From the NCBI RefSeq assembly GCF_900078365.1, contig NZ_LT598653.1:3038001-3102000 (forward strand): DNA of 64,000 nucleotides. The letters are read 5' to 3'. Each line of letters starts with the position of its first letter. The first letter of the stretch is position 1. The position numbers were made by a program, and so were the translations under genes. The DNA is from an uncultured Sphingopyxis sp. Lineage in GTDB: Bacteria; Pseudomonadota; Alphaproteobacteria; Sphingomonadales; Sphingomonadaceae. Shown piece by piece: positions 15,445 through 24,228 of the stretch. The notes beneath the pieces were generated by a model, which was not told the origin of the DNA, made no database searches, and saw only the letters and a list, made by a program, of their open reading frames with translations.

Positions 15445-18444
15445 TCAGAACTTGTACGAAACGCCCACATAAGCGCGGCGGCCGAAATAATTGCTGCGGA
15501 CGAAGCGCGCCTTGGTGTCGTTGCCGAGGTGCTGGCGCTCTTCCGACTTGGTCAGGTTGATGACCGAGGCGGTGAGCATCAGCCCGTCCATCAGCTCGTA
15601 CGAGGCGTTGATGTCGACCTGTTCATAGGGGTCGGTGTAGACGTTGAGCCCCGACGCGAGCCCGCCGACGACTTCGCCGCGGCGGTTGTAGGAGGCGCGG
15701 ACGAGGAACTTGTCGGTTTCATAGAAGACCGAGGCGTTGACCTGCGTCTTCGCGCTGCCGACGAGCGCCGACTTGCCCACCGTCTCGCCGTCGAGCGTGA
15801 TGTCGGCGACCGACGTGTCGTTATAGGTGAAGTTCACCTGCGCGCCGAGGCCGAAGTCGAGCGTATGCTGAGCATAGACTTCGACGCCCTGCGACCGGGC
15901 GTTCGAGCCGTTGGCGACGGTCGAATAGGGCTGGATCAACACCTGTTCGCCATTCACTTCGCGCGTCACGTCGAGCACGAGCGGGACGACGAAGTCGGAC
16001 ACGTCCTTGCGGAACAGGCCGACGCCGAGCACCGAGCCGCGGTCGAAATACCATTCGACGCCAAGGTCGTACTGCCATGCCGAGAAGGGCTGGAGATCGG
16101 CGTTGCCGCCGCTGCCCGACCAGCCTTCGAATTCGCCGAACTGGCCGCGGTCGAAGGCATAGGCCGCCGAGCGATAGGTCAGCGAACGCTGCGACCCCAG
16201 ATCGTTGAACGACGGACGCGAGATCACCTTGGCGACCGCGCCGCGAACGACGACGTCGGGCACGACCTCATAGACGATGTTCAGGCTGGGCAGCCAGTCG
16301 GTGTAGCTCTTCGACTGGTCGATGCGCGTGTTGACGATCTCCTCGCGCTCGTCGAGCGGCCGCACCTGGCAATTGCCGTCGGGGCCGAGCGGCACGTCGG
16401 GATCGAACGGGCCGCCCGGACCGTCGACGCAATAATCGTTGAGATATTGCAGGCGGTCGGAGGTCACGCCCGACTGTTTGGTGTGCGCGACGCGCAGGCC
16501 GATATTGCCGCGCAGCGGGCCGCTTTCGAAATCGGCCTGCACATAGCCGGCGAACACCTTTTCCTTGAGGTCATAGGTGTTGTTCGGCTCGGGCACGCGC
16601 ACCGACGGGCCATAGGTCGAATTGATATAGTCGAGATAATTTTCGAAATTGATCCCCGGGAACAGGTTCGCGTCGAACCCGCCGGCGATGTTGCCGATCG
16701 GATTGTCATAGAAATATTCGGGCCGCGCGACGGCGCCTTCGGGCGTGTCCTGATAGCGCCGCTTGGTCGCCGGATCGGCATACCATTCGTTGCGGCCGGT
16801 TTCGCGGTGAATGCTCATCTCGCGCCATTTGCCGCCGACGCGGAAGGCGCTCAAAAAGCTGTCGAAACGGCGGACGAGGTCGAGCTGGGCATAACGCTGC
16901 GTGATCGCGCTGTTGGTGAAGCCCGATCCGGTCGAGCCGACGTCGATCTGGGCAATGCCGTTCTTGATATTCTCCTGCAGTTCGGGCGAGAATTCCATGT
17001 TGAGATTGCCGCCGGTGAAATCCCACATGCTGAGGAAATTGCCGTTCTGCTCTTCGCCGGTCACGGTGAGGCGCGGCTTCGCGGCGACGCCGAAGCGCAT
17101 CGACGGGCCGCCGGTCGCGCGCGTCTTGCCGAACTTCACCACCGCGTCGAAATTGTCGGTGTTCCAGACGACTTCGGTTTCGAAGGTGTTCGAAACCTGT
17201 TTTTCGCGGCTGTAGGAACCCGCGATCTGCGGCGTTTCCATCGTGCAGGGCGGCGTGCCCGGCTGCGGATCAAGACATCCGGTTCCCGCGGCGGGCACCT
17301 GAAAATTGGCCGACTGGAAGATGGTGCCGCTCTCGTCGAAGGTCGGACCGGTGAAGAAATTGCCATAGCCCCATTCGGGGATCTTCAGCACATTGCTCTG
17401 CCAGTTGCTGCTATAGTCGAAGCGGAAATAATTGGCGGTGACGGTCAGGTTTTCGATCGGCCGCATCTGCGCGGTCGCCTGGATGCCGAGGCGCTTGCGG
17501 TGCTGCGAGAAGATTTCGGCATTGACCGACTGCGGCGCCCAATGGCCCGAATAATGCGTGCCGTCCTGCGCGGTCACGCCCTCGCCCGGCCAATAGGAAA
17601 TCGCGTCGTCATTCTCGAACGGATTGCCGTTGACGTCGGTCGCGGGTGTGAGGACGTTGTTGTCCGCATCGCGGTCGCTCCACCAGCGCCAGGTCTCGGT
17701 CGAGCCGCGCAGTTCGCGGTTCGAGCGTTCCTGATAGGTCGCGCCGACGAGGAAACCGAGCCGCTCTTCGGGGTCCTTCCACGAAATCTGGCCGGCGATC
17801 TGGGGGTCGAATTTCTTGGTCGTGTCCGAATAGGTGCCTTCGGCCGAAACGAAACCCGACCAGGCCGGGAGGTCGAACGGACGGCGGGTGTTGAGGATCA
17901 CCGTGCCGCCGACGCCGCCTTCCTCGAGCCGCGCTTCGGACGATTTATAGACTTCGGTGCTGGCGATGAAGTTCGACGGCAGCAGCACATAGTTGAACGA
18001 GCGCGACGGATCGCCGCTGTCGGCGCCCGCGATGAAATTGCCGTTGAGCAGGGTGAGCGTCAGATCCGACTGGAGGCCGCGAATGCTGACGCGGCTGCCC
18101 TCGCCGCCGTCGCGGGTGATGATCACGCCGGGGACGCGCTGCAGCGCGTCGGCGACATTCTTGTCGGGGAATTTGCCGATGTCCTCGGCGGTGATGACTT
18201 CGATCAGCGAATTGGCTTCGCGCTTCTGCTCGAGGCTCTGTTCGATCGACTGGCGATAGCCGGTGACGACGATCGCGTCGCCGGGGGCCTCCGCTGCCGC
18301 GTCGTCCGCCGGCGGCGCTGCGGTCTGCGCATGCGCCTGCCCCGCACCGCACAAGGCGGCCATCGCACCCGCACTCAGCATCAGCTCACGCACCAGCGCC
18401 GCGCGCCGATTCGTCTTCGCTGAATGGATTTGTCCTGCCTTCAT
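15445..18444 (-). CDS. TonB-dependent receptor (Xanthomonas/Caulobacter type), mannan-oligosaccharide uptake
   Basis: Outer-membrane active transporter of 999 residues. A signal peptide ends at AQAHAQ. The plug domain has the sphingomonad pattern AEDIGKFPDKNVADALQRVPG and GSRVSIRGL, followed by a 22-strand-type barrel ending in an aromatic Phe (YVGVSYKF). The position inside a run of mannosidase genes implies import of mannose oligosaccharides or phosphorylated fragments; this is context, not a motif. The start at ATG 18444 has GGAGGT seven bases upstream; a GTG at 18447 is an alternative. It has its own promoter region (18445-18733), so expression can exceed that of the enzymes. Confidence 0.93.
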   Translation of the reverse strand: MKAGQIHSAKTNRRAALVRELMLSAGAMAALCGAGQAHAQTAAPPADDAAAEAPGDAIVVTGYRQSIEQSLEQKREANSLIEVITAEDIGKFPDKNVADALQRVPGVIITRDGGEGSRVSIRGLQSDLTLTLLNGNFIAGADSGDPSRSFNYVLLPSNFIASTEVYKSSEARLEEGGVGGTVILNTRRPFDLPAWSGFVSAEGTYSDTTKKFDPQIAGQISWKDPEERLGFLVGATYQERSNRELRGSTETWRWWSDRDADNNVLTPATDVNGNPFENDDAISYWPGEGVTAQDGTHYSGHWAPQSVNAEIFSQHRKRLGIQATAQMRPIENLTVTANYFRFDYSSNWQSNVLKIPEWGYGNFFTGPTFDESGTIFQSANFQVPAAGTGCLDPQPGTPPCTMETPQIAGSYSREKQVSNTFETEVVWNTDNFDAVVKFGKTRATGGPSMRFGVAAKPRLTVTGEEQNGNFLSMWDFTGGNLNMEFSPELQENIKNGIAQIDVGSTGSGFTNSAITQRYAQLDLVRRFDSFLSAFRVGGKWREMSIHRETGRNEWYADPATKRRYQDTPEGAVARPEYFYDNPIGNIAGGFDANLFPGINFENYLDYINSTYGPSVRVPEPNNTYDLKEKVFAGYVQADFESGPLRGNIGLRVAHTKQSGVTSDRLQYLNDYCVDGPGGPFDPDVPLGPDGNCQVRPLDEREEIVNTRIDQSKSYTDWLPSLNIVYEVVPDVVVRGAVAKVISRPSFNDLGSQRSLTYRSAAYAFDRGQFGEFEGWSGSGGNADLQPFSAWQYDLGVEWYFDRGSVLGVGLFRKDVSDFVVPLVLDVTREVNGEQVLIQPYSTVANGSNARSQGVEVYAQHTLDFGLGAQVNFTYNDTSVADITLDGETVGKSALVGSAKTQVNASVFYETDKFLVRASYNRRGEVVGGLASGLNVYTDPYEQVDINASYELMDGLMLTASVINLTKSEERQHLGNDTKARFVRSNYFGRRAYVGVSYKF

Positions 18445-18539
18445 CACATCGACCTCCCTGTTCGAGGGGCTGTTCGCCCCCGCTTGTTATCCGGCGCCCT
18501 CAGGTCACCGAGCCGCGGATCATCGGATCCGTTGAGTCT

Positions 18540-18568
18540 CTATCAGAATATAAAAAACAATTTGTCAA
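18540..18568 (-). promoter_or_regulatory. Candidate promoter of the TonB receptor gene
   Basis: On the minus strand TTGACA (18568-18563) is followed, after a 17-nt spacer, by TGATAG (18545-18540) within a markedly AT-rich stretch. The -10 match is poor. A small palindrome, AAAAACC/GGTTTTT (18621-18636), lies about 55 bases further upstream and could be an operator. Nothing else is seen between 18445 and 18677. Confidence 0.4.
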
Positions 18569-18677
18569 AATAATTTTTTCGGGCTGGTGGCGGGACGCGA
18601 CGAATCGTTTCCGAACTACAAAAAACCAAGGTTTTTCGTGATTTTCCGGGATTGATGGACAGCCGCACGGCGCCGGG

Positions 18678-18706
18678 CCCGCCATCCCGGCTCAGGGGAT
18701 GGCGGG
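18678..18706 (-). terminator. Terminator-like hairpin after the GH2 gene
   Basis: A perfect 11-bp stem, CCCGCCATCCC / GGGATGGCGGG, with a 7-nt loop, lies 28 bases after the GH2 stop. It separates the manA-GH92-GH2 transcript from the receptor transcript. No clear U tract follows. Confidence 0.55.
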
Positions 18707-18733
18707 GCTGTCCCGCTTTCCACCGCTGCCCGG

Positions 18734-20683
18734 TCAGTCGGGCGCCGGAGTCGTCCACAGCGGCGCGGCGATGTCCGCCAACGCCTCCGCCGGCGCCTTG
18801 GGCACCGCGCGGTCATAGGTCAGGAGCCCGTTGATCTCGTCCTCGACGTCGGTGGTCTGGGTGTAGACCGAGGCGCTGAGGCCATTCTCCTTCGCCTGGC
18901 GGATCACGCCTTCCATCTTGCGGCGGAAGCGGACGAGATATTCCTTCTCGTCCTTGGCGACCTGATAGCTCCAATTGCCCTTGCCCGGTTTCCAGATATG
19001 GCCCGGCACGGGAAAGCCGACGCCGCCATATTCGCCGAGTACGATCGCGCGATCCGTCTGGAGCGGCGGCGTCCTTGGCACATCCTCATAGGTGTGGATG
19101 TCGAGCATTTCGGATGCGCCCGGCGCGACGTCGAGCCAGCCCGAATTGGCGTTGACCAGCCGCGAGGGATCGAGCCCCTTCACGAAGCGCGCGAGCGTTT
19201 CCGAATCATATTGGCCCCACCCTTCATTGTTGATCACCCAGGTCACGATCGACGGGAACGCGCGCAGTTCGCCGACCATTTCGGACAATTGCTTCTGCTG
19301 CTCGGCGAGCGTTTCGGAGGGGAAGATCGCCTGATACTGACTGGTCCCGGCGAGATACTGATCCTCGCCGCCGCCCGAGGGCATGTCCTGCCAGATCAGC
19401 ATGCCGAGCCGGTCGGCGTCATGATAATAGCGCGCGGGTTCGACCTTGATATGCTTCCTCAGCATGTTGAACCCCGCCTTCTTCAGAAAGACGATGTCGC
19501 TCTTCATCGCCTCCTCCGATGGCGGCGTGTAGAGCCCGTCGGGCCACCAGCCCTGATCGAGCGTGCCGTGCTGGAACAGCGGCTTGTTGTTGAGCAGGAT
19601 CGCGGGCTGCCCCGCGACGCGGCCGGGTCCGATCGACACCTTGCGCATCGCGAAATAGGCGGCGACGCTGTCGCGCGGCGCGCCCTCGACCTGCGCCTTT
19701 GCATAGACGCGGCTTTCATGGTCGGTGAAGCGCGAGTCATAGGCCTTTCGGTCGCGCTCGGCCTCCCCTGCATAGGGGTCGGCGATCGTCACCAGTTCGG
19801 CCTTGAGGTCGTAGAGATGCGGATCGTCGGGCGACCAGAGATGCGCGTTCGGGATCGCAAGCGTCGCCCGCCGGTTGGCGCGGATGATCGTCGAGGCGAC
19901 CGGCTTGCCCCCCGCGCTCGCGGTCAGCCGCACCGCATCGGTGTCGTTCGCCCAGCCGGAGAGTGCCACCGCGACGTCGACGGTGCCGCGGTCGATGTCG
20001 GGCGTCGCGCGCACCTCGGCGATATGGAGCTTCGGCACCGGTTCGAGCCACACCGTCTGCCAGATGCCGCTGACCGCGGTGTACCAGATGCCGGCGGGGT
20101 CGAGGATCTGCTTGCCGCGCGGCTGGGTGCCCGCGCTCGTCGGGTCGAGGACCTCGACGACGAGCTCGTTCGCGCCCTCCTTCAGATAGGGGGTGATGTC
20201 GAAACCGAAGGCGTCGAAGCCGCCCTTGTGCGAGCCGACGACCGAGCCGTTGACGCGCACCACCGTCTCATAATCGACCGCGCCGAAGTTGAGCATGACA
20301 TTCTCGCCGCGCCAGCCGGCGGGGACGGTGAAGCTGCGGCGATACCAGACGCGGTCGTCGGGAGTGACCCTGCGCGCGACACGCGACAGCTTCGATTCGA
20401 CCGGGAAAGGCACGAGGATCTTGCCGTCCATCGCCGCCGGACGCTCGGCCTCCTTGGGCGCGATCGCATAGTCCCATAGGCCGTTGAGGTTGAGCCACCG
20501 CTCGCGCACCATTTGCGGGCGTGGATAGAGGCGCCATGCGTTTTCGGGCGTCACCTCCCGGCCCCAGCGGGTCATCAGCTCGCCGGTGTAGACCGCATCG
20601 TCGGCGGGCGGTGCAGCGGTTTGGGCCTGCGCCGCGAGCGGCGCAAGCGCGAGAAGCGAGGCGGTGATCAGAAGGCTGCGCAT
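18734..20683 (-). CDS. GH2 family glycosidase
   Basis: Exported retaining beta-glycosidase of 649 residues. A signal peptide ends at AAQAQ. It is followed by a sugar-binding jelly roll (RWLNLNGLWDYAI), an immunoglobulin-like domain and a TIM barrel with TWVINNEGWGQ (acid/base Glu) and VLGEYGG (nucleophile Glu). GH2 covers beta-galactosidases, beta-mannosidases and beta-glucuronidases. In this locus the natural guess is the Man-beta-1,4-GlcNAc core or a beta-linked side chain, unproven. The residues QTAAPPADDA right after signal cleavage are shared with the neighbouring TonB receptor. The ATG at 20683 has AGGAGA upstream. Confidence 0.9.
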   Translation of the reverse strand: MRSLLITASLLALAPLAAQAQTAAPPADDAVYTGELMTRWGREVTPENAWRLYPRPQMVRERWLNLNGLWDYAIAPKEAERPAAMDGKILVPFPVESKLSRVARRVTPDDRVWYRRSFTVPAGWRGENVMLNFGAVDYETVVRVNGSVVGSHKGGFDAFGFDITPYLKEGANELVVEVLDPTSAGTQPRGKQILDPAGIWYTAVSGIWQTVWLEPVPKLHIAEVRATPDIDRGTVDVAVALSGWANDTDAVRLTASAGGKPVASTIIRANRRATLAIPNAHLWSPDDPHLYDLKAELVTIADPYAGEAERDRKAYDSRFTDHESRVYAKAQVEGAPRDSVAAYFAMRKVSIGPGRVAGQPAILLNNKPLFQHGTLDQGWWPDGLYTPPSEEAMKSDIVFLKKAGFNMLRKHIKVEPARYYHDADRLGMLIWQDMPSGGGEDQYLAGTSQYQAIFPSETLAEQQKQLSEMVGELRAFPSIVTWVINNEGWGQYDSETLARFVKGLDPSRLVNANSGWLDVAPGASEMLDIHTYEDVPRTPPLQTDRAIVLGEYGGVGFPVPGHIWKPGKGNWSYQVAKDEKEYLVRFRRKMEGVIRQAKENGLSASVYTQTTDVEDEINGLLTYDRAVPKAPAEALADIAAPLWTTPAPD

Positions 20684-20704
20684 GGTATCTCCTGTCGAAT
20701 AGGG

Positions 20705-20743
20705 GAGCCCGGGATCCAGAGGGGGAAGGCGGATCCCGGGCTC
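20705..20743 (-). terminator. Long hairpin between GH92 copy 4 and GH2
   Basis: A perfect 13-bp stem, GAGCCCGGGATCC / GGATCCCGGGCTC, with a 13-nt loop fills the 100-bp gap between the two genes and ends 12 bases before the GH2 ribosome-binding site. It lacks a U tract, so attenuation or mRNA stabilization is more likely than full termination. Confidence 0.5.
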
Positions 20744-20783
20744 GCGCCCCTGCGGAGGACACGGGGGCGAGGGGCTCGTCGGA

Positions 20784-23135
20784 TCAGCGCTTTCGCGACA
20801 TCGAAGGCGGAGCGGCATCGGGCGACGCGCCCCACGCCTTGTTGGGTTTGGGACCCATGATGAAGACGAAGGTCGCGCCGTACTTGACGTCGTCGTGGCG
20901 GAACCATGGCTTGTTCCACGGCTTGCCGTCGAGCGTCGCCGACTGGATGTAGACGTTCGTGTCCGAATTATTCTTCGCGACGATCCGCAGCGTCTTGCCA
21001 TTGCCCATGTCGAGGCTGGCGTCGTCGAACAGCGGGCTGCCGATGATATAATCCTGGCTCGACGGATCGACCGGATAGAAGCCGAGCGCCGACAGCGCAT
21101 ACCAGGACGAAGTCGCGCCCTGATCGTCCATCCCCGGATAGCCGTAACCCGCGGCGTCGCTGGCGTAGGTTTTCTCGAGAATCTGGCGGACGAGCGCCTG
21201 CGTCTTCCACGGCTGGCCGCTCCAGTTGTAATAATAGGGGGCCTGCTGGTCTGGCTGGTTGCCGTGGACATATTGGCCGATCACGCCGGTGCAGTCGCGG
21301 CAGATGCCCGTCGGATTATAGGGTTTGGTGAAAAATTCGTCGAGCTTGGCATTGAACGCGGCGCGGCCGCCGAGCAGGCCGATCAGCCCCTGAACATCGT
21401 GCGGGACGAGCCACAAGGTCGACCAGCCCGACGCCTCCTTCATCATGAAGTTGTAATAAGGCTCCTGCGGGTCGAAGGGCGCGATCCATTTGCCGTCGGC
21501 GGTGCGCCCACGCATGAAACCGATCGATTTGTCGAAGACATGGACGTAGTTCCCCGCGCGCTTCAGGAACATCCGGTAATCGGCATCCTTGCCGAGCTTC
21601 TTCGCATAGAGCGCGAGCGCATAATCGTCCCACGCATATTCGAGCGTCTTGTCGGCGCCCGCCTTGCCGCCGGCATAGGGCGGGCTGGGATTATGGTCGG
21701 GCACGATGTCCGAAATCCATCCCTGCTTCATATATTCGGCGAGATAGCCGCGCGGTCCCTTCGGATCGGTCGCATTCTTGCGGAGATATTCATAGGCGGC
21801 CGCGTAATCGAATTCGATCCCGCGCTCCCACGCGCCGAGGAACAGGAACACCGCATTGTCGCCGTGGAACGAGGTGTTCATATAGCCCTTCTCGCGCGCC
21901 ATCGCGAGTTCGGAGGCCATGATGTTCTGGACCGCCTCGGGCTCCATCAGCTCGAGCAGCACGATCTGGTTGCGCCCCGTATCCCAAAAGGGCACCGGGC
22001 CGTAACGGTCGTGCGTCGCGGTCTGGACCTTGCCGTTGGTGTCGGCGAATTTCTCGCCCTTCTGCGCGATCAATCGCGGCGAGGCGAAGGACTGGAACAG
22101 CGTCGAGTAGAAGAGCTTCCGCTGCTTGTCGGTGCCGCCCGTCACGCGGACGCGGTTCAAAAGCTGCGCCCAGGTGTCGCGCGCCGCCTTGTGAACGCCG
22201 TCGAAATCCCAGCCCGGCACTTCGGCGGCGAGCCGCTCGGCTGCCTGTTCATAGCTGGTGCCGTGCGCGATCTTCATCAGTACCTGCTCGCCCGCCTTGG
22301 TCTGGAAGGTCACATAGCCGCCGGCGTAGCTGCCCGCGATGTCGCGCGCGCCGGGCTGCACGTCGCTGGTGCCGATACCCCAGCCGATATTGTCGCCGGG
22401 CGACTTGCGGAAGGTGCCGAGCGCCGCGAAGGGTTTCGAGAATTCGGCGACGAAAAAGGCGCCGTCGGCGCTGCGCTCGTCCTTCGATATGCCGCGAACG
22501 ATGCGGTCGCCGACGAGCTCGACCGTCCCGCCGTGGCGCGGCAGATTGACGATGACGTTCGACCGTTCGCTCGCGGGAAAGGTGAAGCGCATCACGCTCG
22601 CCCAGCGCGTCGCGGTGAGCTCGACCTGGGTGCGGAAGGTGTCGAGATAGACCGAATAATAGCCCGGCGACGCCTTTTCGCGCGACTTGTCATAGTATGA
22701 CTGGCTGTAGGCGGGCGGCGGCGACCAGTCGCCCACCACCGGCATGACGATCGGTTCGGCGCCGCCGCCATAGGTCGAGCCGCCGCCGCCGGTGAAGCCG
22801 ATCATTGTCGGGTTGGTGTAATAATAGGGAACGGGGACGCCGTTCGGATAGAGAAGCTCGATATTGTTGTTGACCGGCGCCGCCTCGACCGAGCCGTGCG
22901 GCAGGCGCGCGCCAGGCGAGGTCTGCCCCGAATAGACGGGCTCGCCCGGCGGCGGCGCATTGCCGATCACCGCCGGATCGTCGAGCGGCGCGGTGCCGAC
23001 GAGCGGGTTGGCGAGATCGACCGGCGACTGCGCCGTCGCGGCCGTAAATGCCAGCAGCGCGGCGGACGACGCCAGCGCGATCGCCGCCTTTCGCAGCCGA
23101 GGTTGCAACCCGTTCGAACCCATTTCCTTTTTCAT
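20784..23135 (-). CDS. GH92 family protein (copy 4, HGNQP variant)
   Basis: Exported 783-residue GH92 protein and the most divergent of the four. The signal peptide ends near AATAQ. Early family motifs are reshaped (ANPLVGTAPLDD, GARLPHGSVEAAP) and a Gly-rich GFTGGGGSTYGGG loop follows. The general-acid motif is HGNQP at 624-628, so Gln627 replaces Glu. The base region reads PGMDDQGATSSWYALSALG. CRDC just before HGNQP suggests a disulfide. Its relation to mannose-phosphate cleaving GH92 enzymes is inferred from the Gln alone. The ATG at 23135 is preceded by GAAGAGGG. It lies 53 bases after manA and is probably cotranscribed with it. Confidence 0.9.
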   Translation of the reverse strand: MKKEMGSNGLQPRLRKAAIALASSAALLAFTAATAQSPVDLANPLVGTAPLDDPAVIGNAPPPGEPVYSGQTSPGARLPHGSVEAAPVNNNIELLYPNGVPVPYYYTNPTMIGFTGGGGSTYGGGAEPIVMPVVGDWSPPPAYSQSYYDKSREKASPGYYSVYLDTFRTQVELTATRWASVMRFTFPASERSNVIVNLPRHGGTVELVGDRIVRGISKDERSADGAFFVAEFSKPFAALGTFRKSPGDNIGWGIGTSDVQPGARDIAGSYAGGYVTFQTKAGEQVLMKIAHGTSYEQAAERLAAEVPGWDFDGVHKAARDTWAQLLNRVRVTGGTDKQRKLFYSTLFQSFASPRLIAQKGEKFADTNGKVQTATHDRYGPVPFWDTGRNQIVLLELMEPEAVQNIMASELAMAREKGYMNTSFHGDNAVFLFLGAWERGIEFDYAAAYEYLRKNATDPKGPRGYLAEYMKQGWISDIVPDHNPSPPYAGGKAGADKTLEYAWDDYALALYAKKLGKDADYRMFLKRAGNYVHVFDKSIGFMRGRTADGKWIAPFDPQEPYYNFMMKEASGWSTLWLVPHDVQGLIGLLGGRAAFNAKLDEFFTKPYNPTGICRDCTGVIGQYVHGNQPDQQAPYYYNWSGQPWKTQALVRQILEKTYASDAAGYGYPGMDDQGATSSWYALSALGFYPVDPSSQDYIIGSPLFDDASLDMGNGKTLRIVAKNNSDTNVYIQSATLDGKPWNKPWFRHDDVKYGATFVFIMGPKPNKAWGASPDAAPPSMSRKR

Positions 23136-23188
23136 CGCGACCCTCTTCCCTGAAAAATTATCGTTGATTGCGCGTCAGCGCGGTGCGG

Positions 23189-24016
23189 TCATGGGAGGCG
23201 GCTCTCCCCCGGATAGGCGAGCAGCAGGTCGGCGCCCGCATCGGCCGCGATCCGTGCCGTGCCGGTGAGGGCGAGGCACTCGCCCGCTGCGAAGGCGACG
23301 CCGTCGGCGAGCCCATTGCCCGTCACCGGGATCAGCCACGCGGTGATCCCGTCGGGAAGCGTGATCGTCCGCGCACCGCCCGCGAGCCGTTCGAGCACGA
23401 ACTTCGGACCATCGACGAGGATTTCGCGGTCGGCGGCGATGCGACCGGGCGACGGATAGGGTGCGTAGGGCCGCGGGTCGGCGACCGCGATGCCGTCATC
23501 GAGGTGCAATTCGCGCGGGCGGCCGTAATCATAGAGACGATAGGTCGTCTCGCTGTTCTGCTGCACCTCGATCAGCGTCAGCCCTGCGCCGATCGCATGG
23601 ACCGTGCCCGAGGGAACATAGAAGAAATCGCCCGCCTTGACCGGCTTCCAGTCGAGCAATTGCTCGATGCTGCCGTCGAGCGCCGACGTGCGCAGTTGCT
23701 CCCGGTCGACCGGTGCCTTCGTCCCGAGCGCGATCGTCGAACCGGGCTCGGCGCCGAGGATCAGCCAGCATTCGTCCTTGCCGCGCGGCAAACCGCGGGC
23801 ATGCGCCTGCGCGTCGTCGGGGTGGACCTGCACCGACAGTTTTTCACTCGTGAACAGATATTTGATCAGCAGGTCGGGCGCCGCGTCGCCGGGCGCCTGG
23901 AACCATATCTCGCCCACCGGTTCGCCATCCGCCGGCGAGTCGCCGAAGGGGGCACGCAATTCGCGCCGTCCCCACGGCTTTTCCACCCGGTGAGTCGCAA
24001 GCAAGGTCGCTGGCAC
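23189..24016 (-). CDS. manA: Mannose-6-phosphate isomerase, class I
   Basis: Cytoplasmic zinc enzyme interconverting mannose-6-phosphate and fructose-6-phosphate, the entry of mannose into glycolysis. Its 275 residues show KPWGRREL, the metal-binding SVQVHPDDAQAH, and PSGTVHAIGAG with a further His ligand. It is shorter than the enterobacterial enzyme but typical of the compact class found in alphaproteobacteria. No ATG fits; GTG 24016 or TTG 24019 follow GGAGGGG. It is the first gene of the minus-strand run and divergent from the sugar porter. Its presence is the best evidence that the locus feeds on mannose. Confidence 0.92.
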   Translation of the reverse strand: MPATLLATHRVEKPWGRRELRAPFGDSPADGEPVGEIWFQAPGDAAPDLLIKYLFTSEKLSVQVHPDDAQAHARGLPRGKDECWLILGAEPGSTIALGTKAPVDREQLRTSALDGSIEQLLDWKPVKAGDFFYVPSGTVHAIGAGLTLIEVQQNSETTYRLYDYGRPRELHLDDGIAVADPRPYAPYPSPGRIAADREILVDGPKFVLERLAGGARTITLPDGITAWLIPVTGNGLADGVAFAAGECLALTGTARIAADAGADLLLAYPGESRLP

Positions 24017-24228
24017 CAATCCCCTCCTTCATTGCCCCGCCCGCCATTCCGGGTCAGGAGCACCGCCACCCGAAGGCATTCCGGCGGCCGATTTTTCGCA
24101 GCCTGCCCCGCGCGCGCTGTCGGCGTCAAGATAATAATGAAAATTAATTTATTTGATCGAGGACGCGTTTATGGCATGTCCCGGCGAAAGAGGACGGTGC
24201 CGATGCCCGATCCTGCGGGAGAGAAAAG
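24017..24228. promoter_or_regulatory. Divergent promoter region between manA and the sugar porter
   Basis: A gap of 212 bp with a sharply AT-rich patch at 24128-24156 (ataataatgaaaattaattt and on to tgat). It contains the palindrome AAATTAATTT. It must drive manA leftward and the MFS gene rightward and is a likely repressor target. No half-site identical to the TAAAGCG set upstream of the ROK repressor is seen. Confidence 0.5.

Noticed and set aside
15529..18423. Plus-strand open frame of 964 codons opposite the mannan TonB receptor
   Set aside because: Typical GC-rich antisense shadow: rich in Arg/Asp/Gly, no domains, no ribosome-binding site, and the receptor on the other strand is complete.
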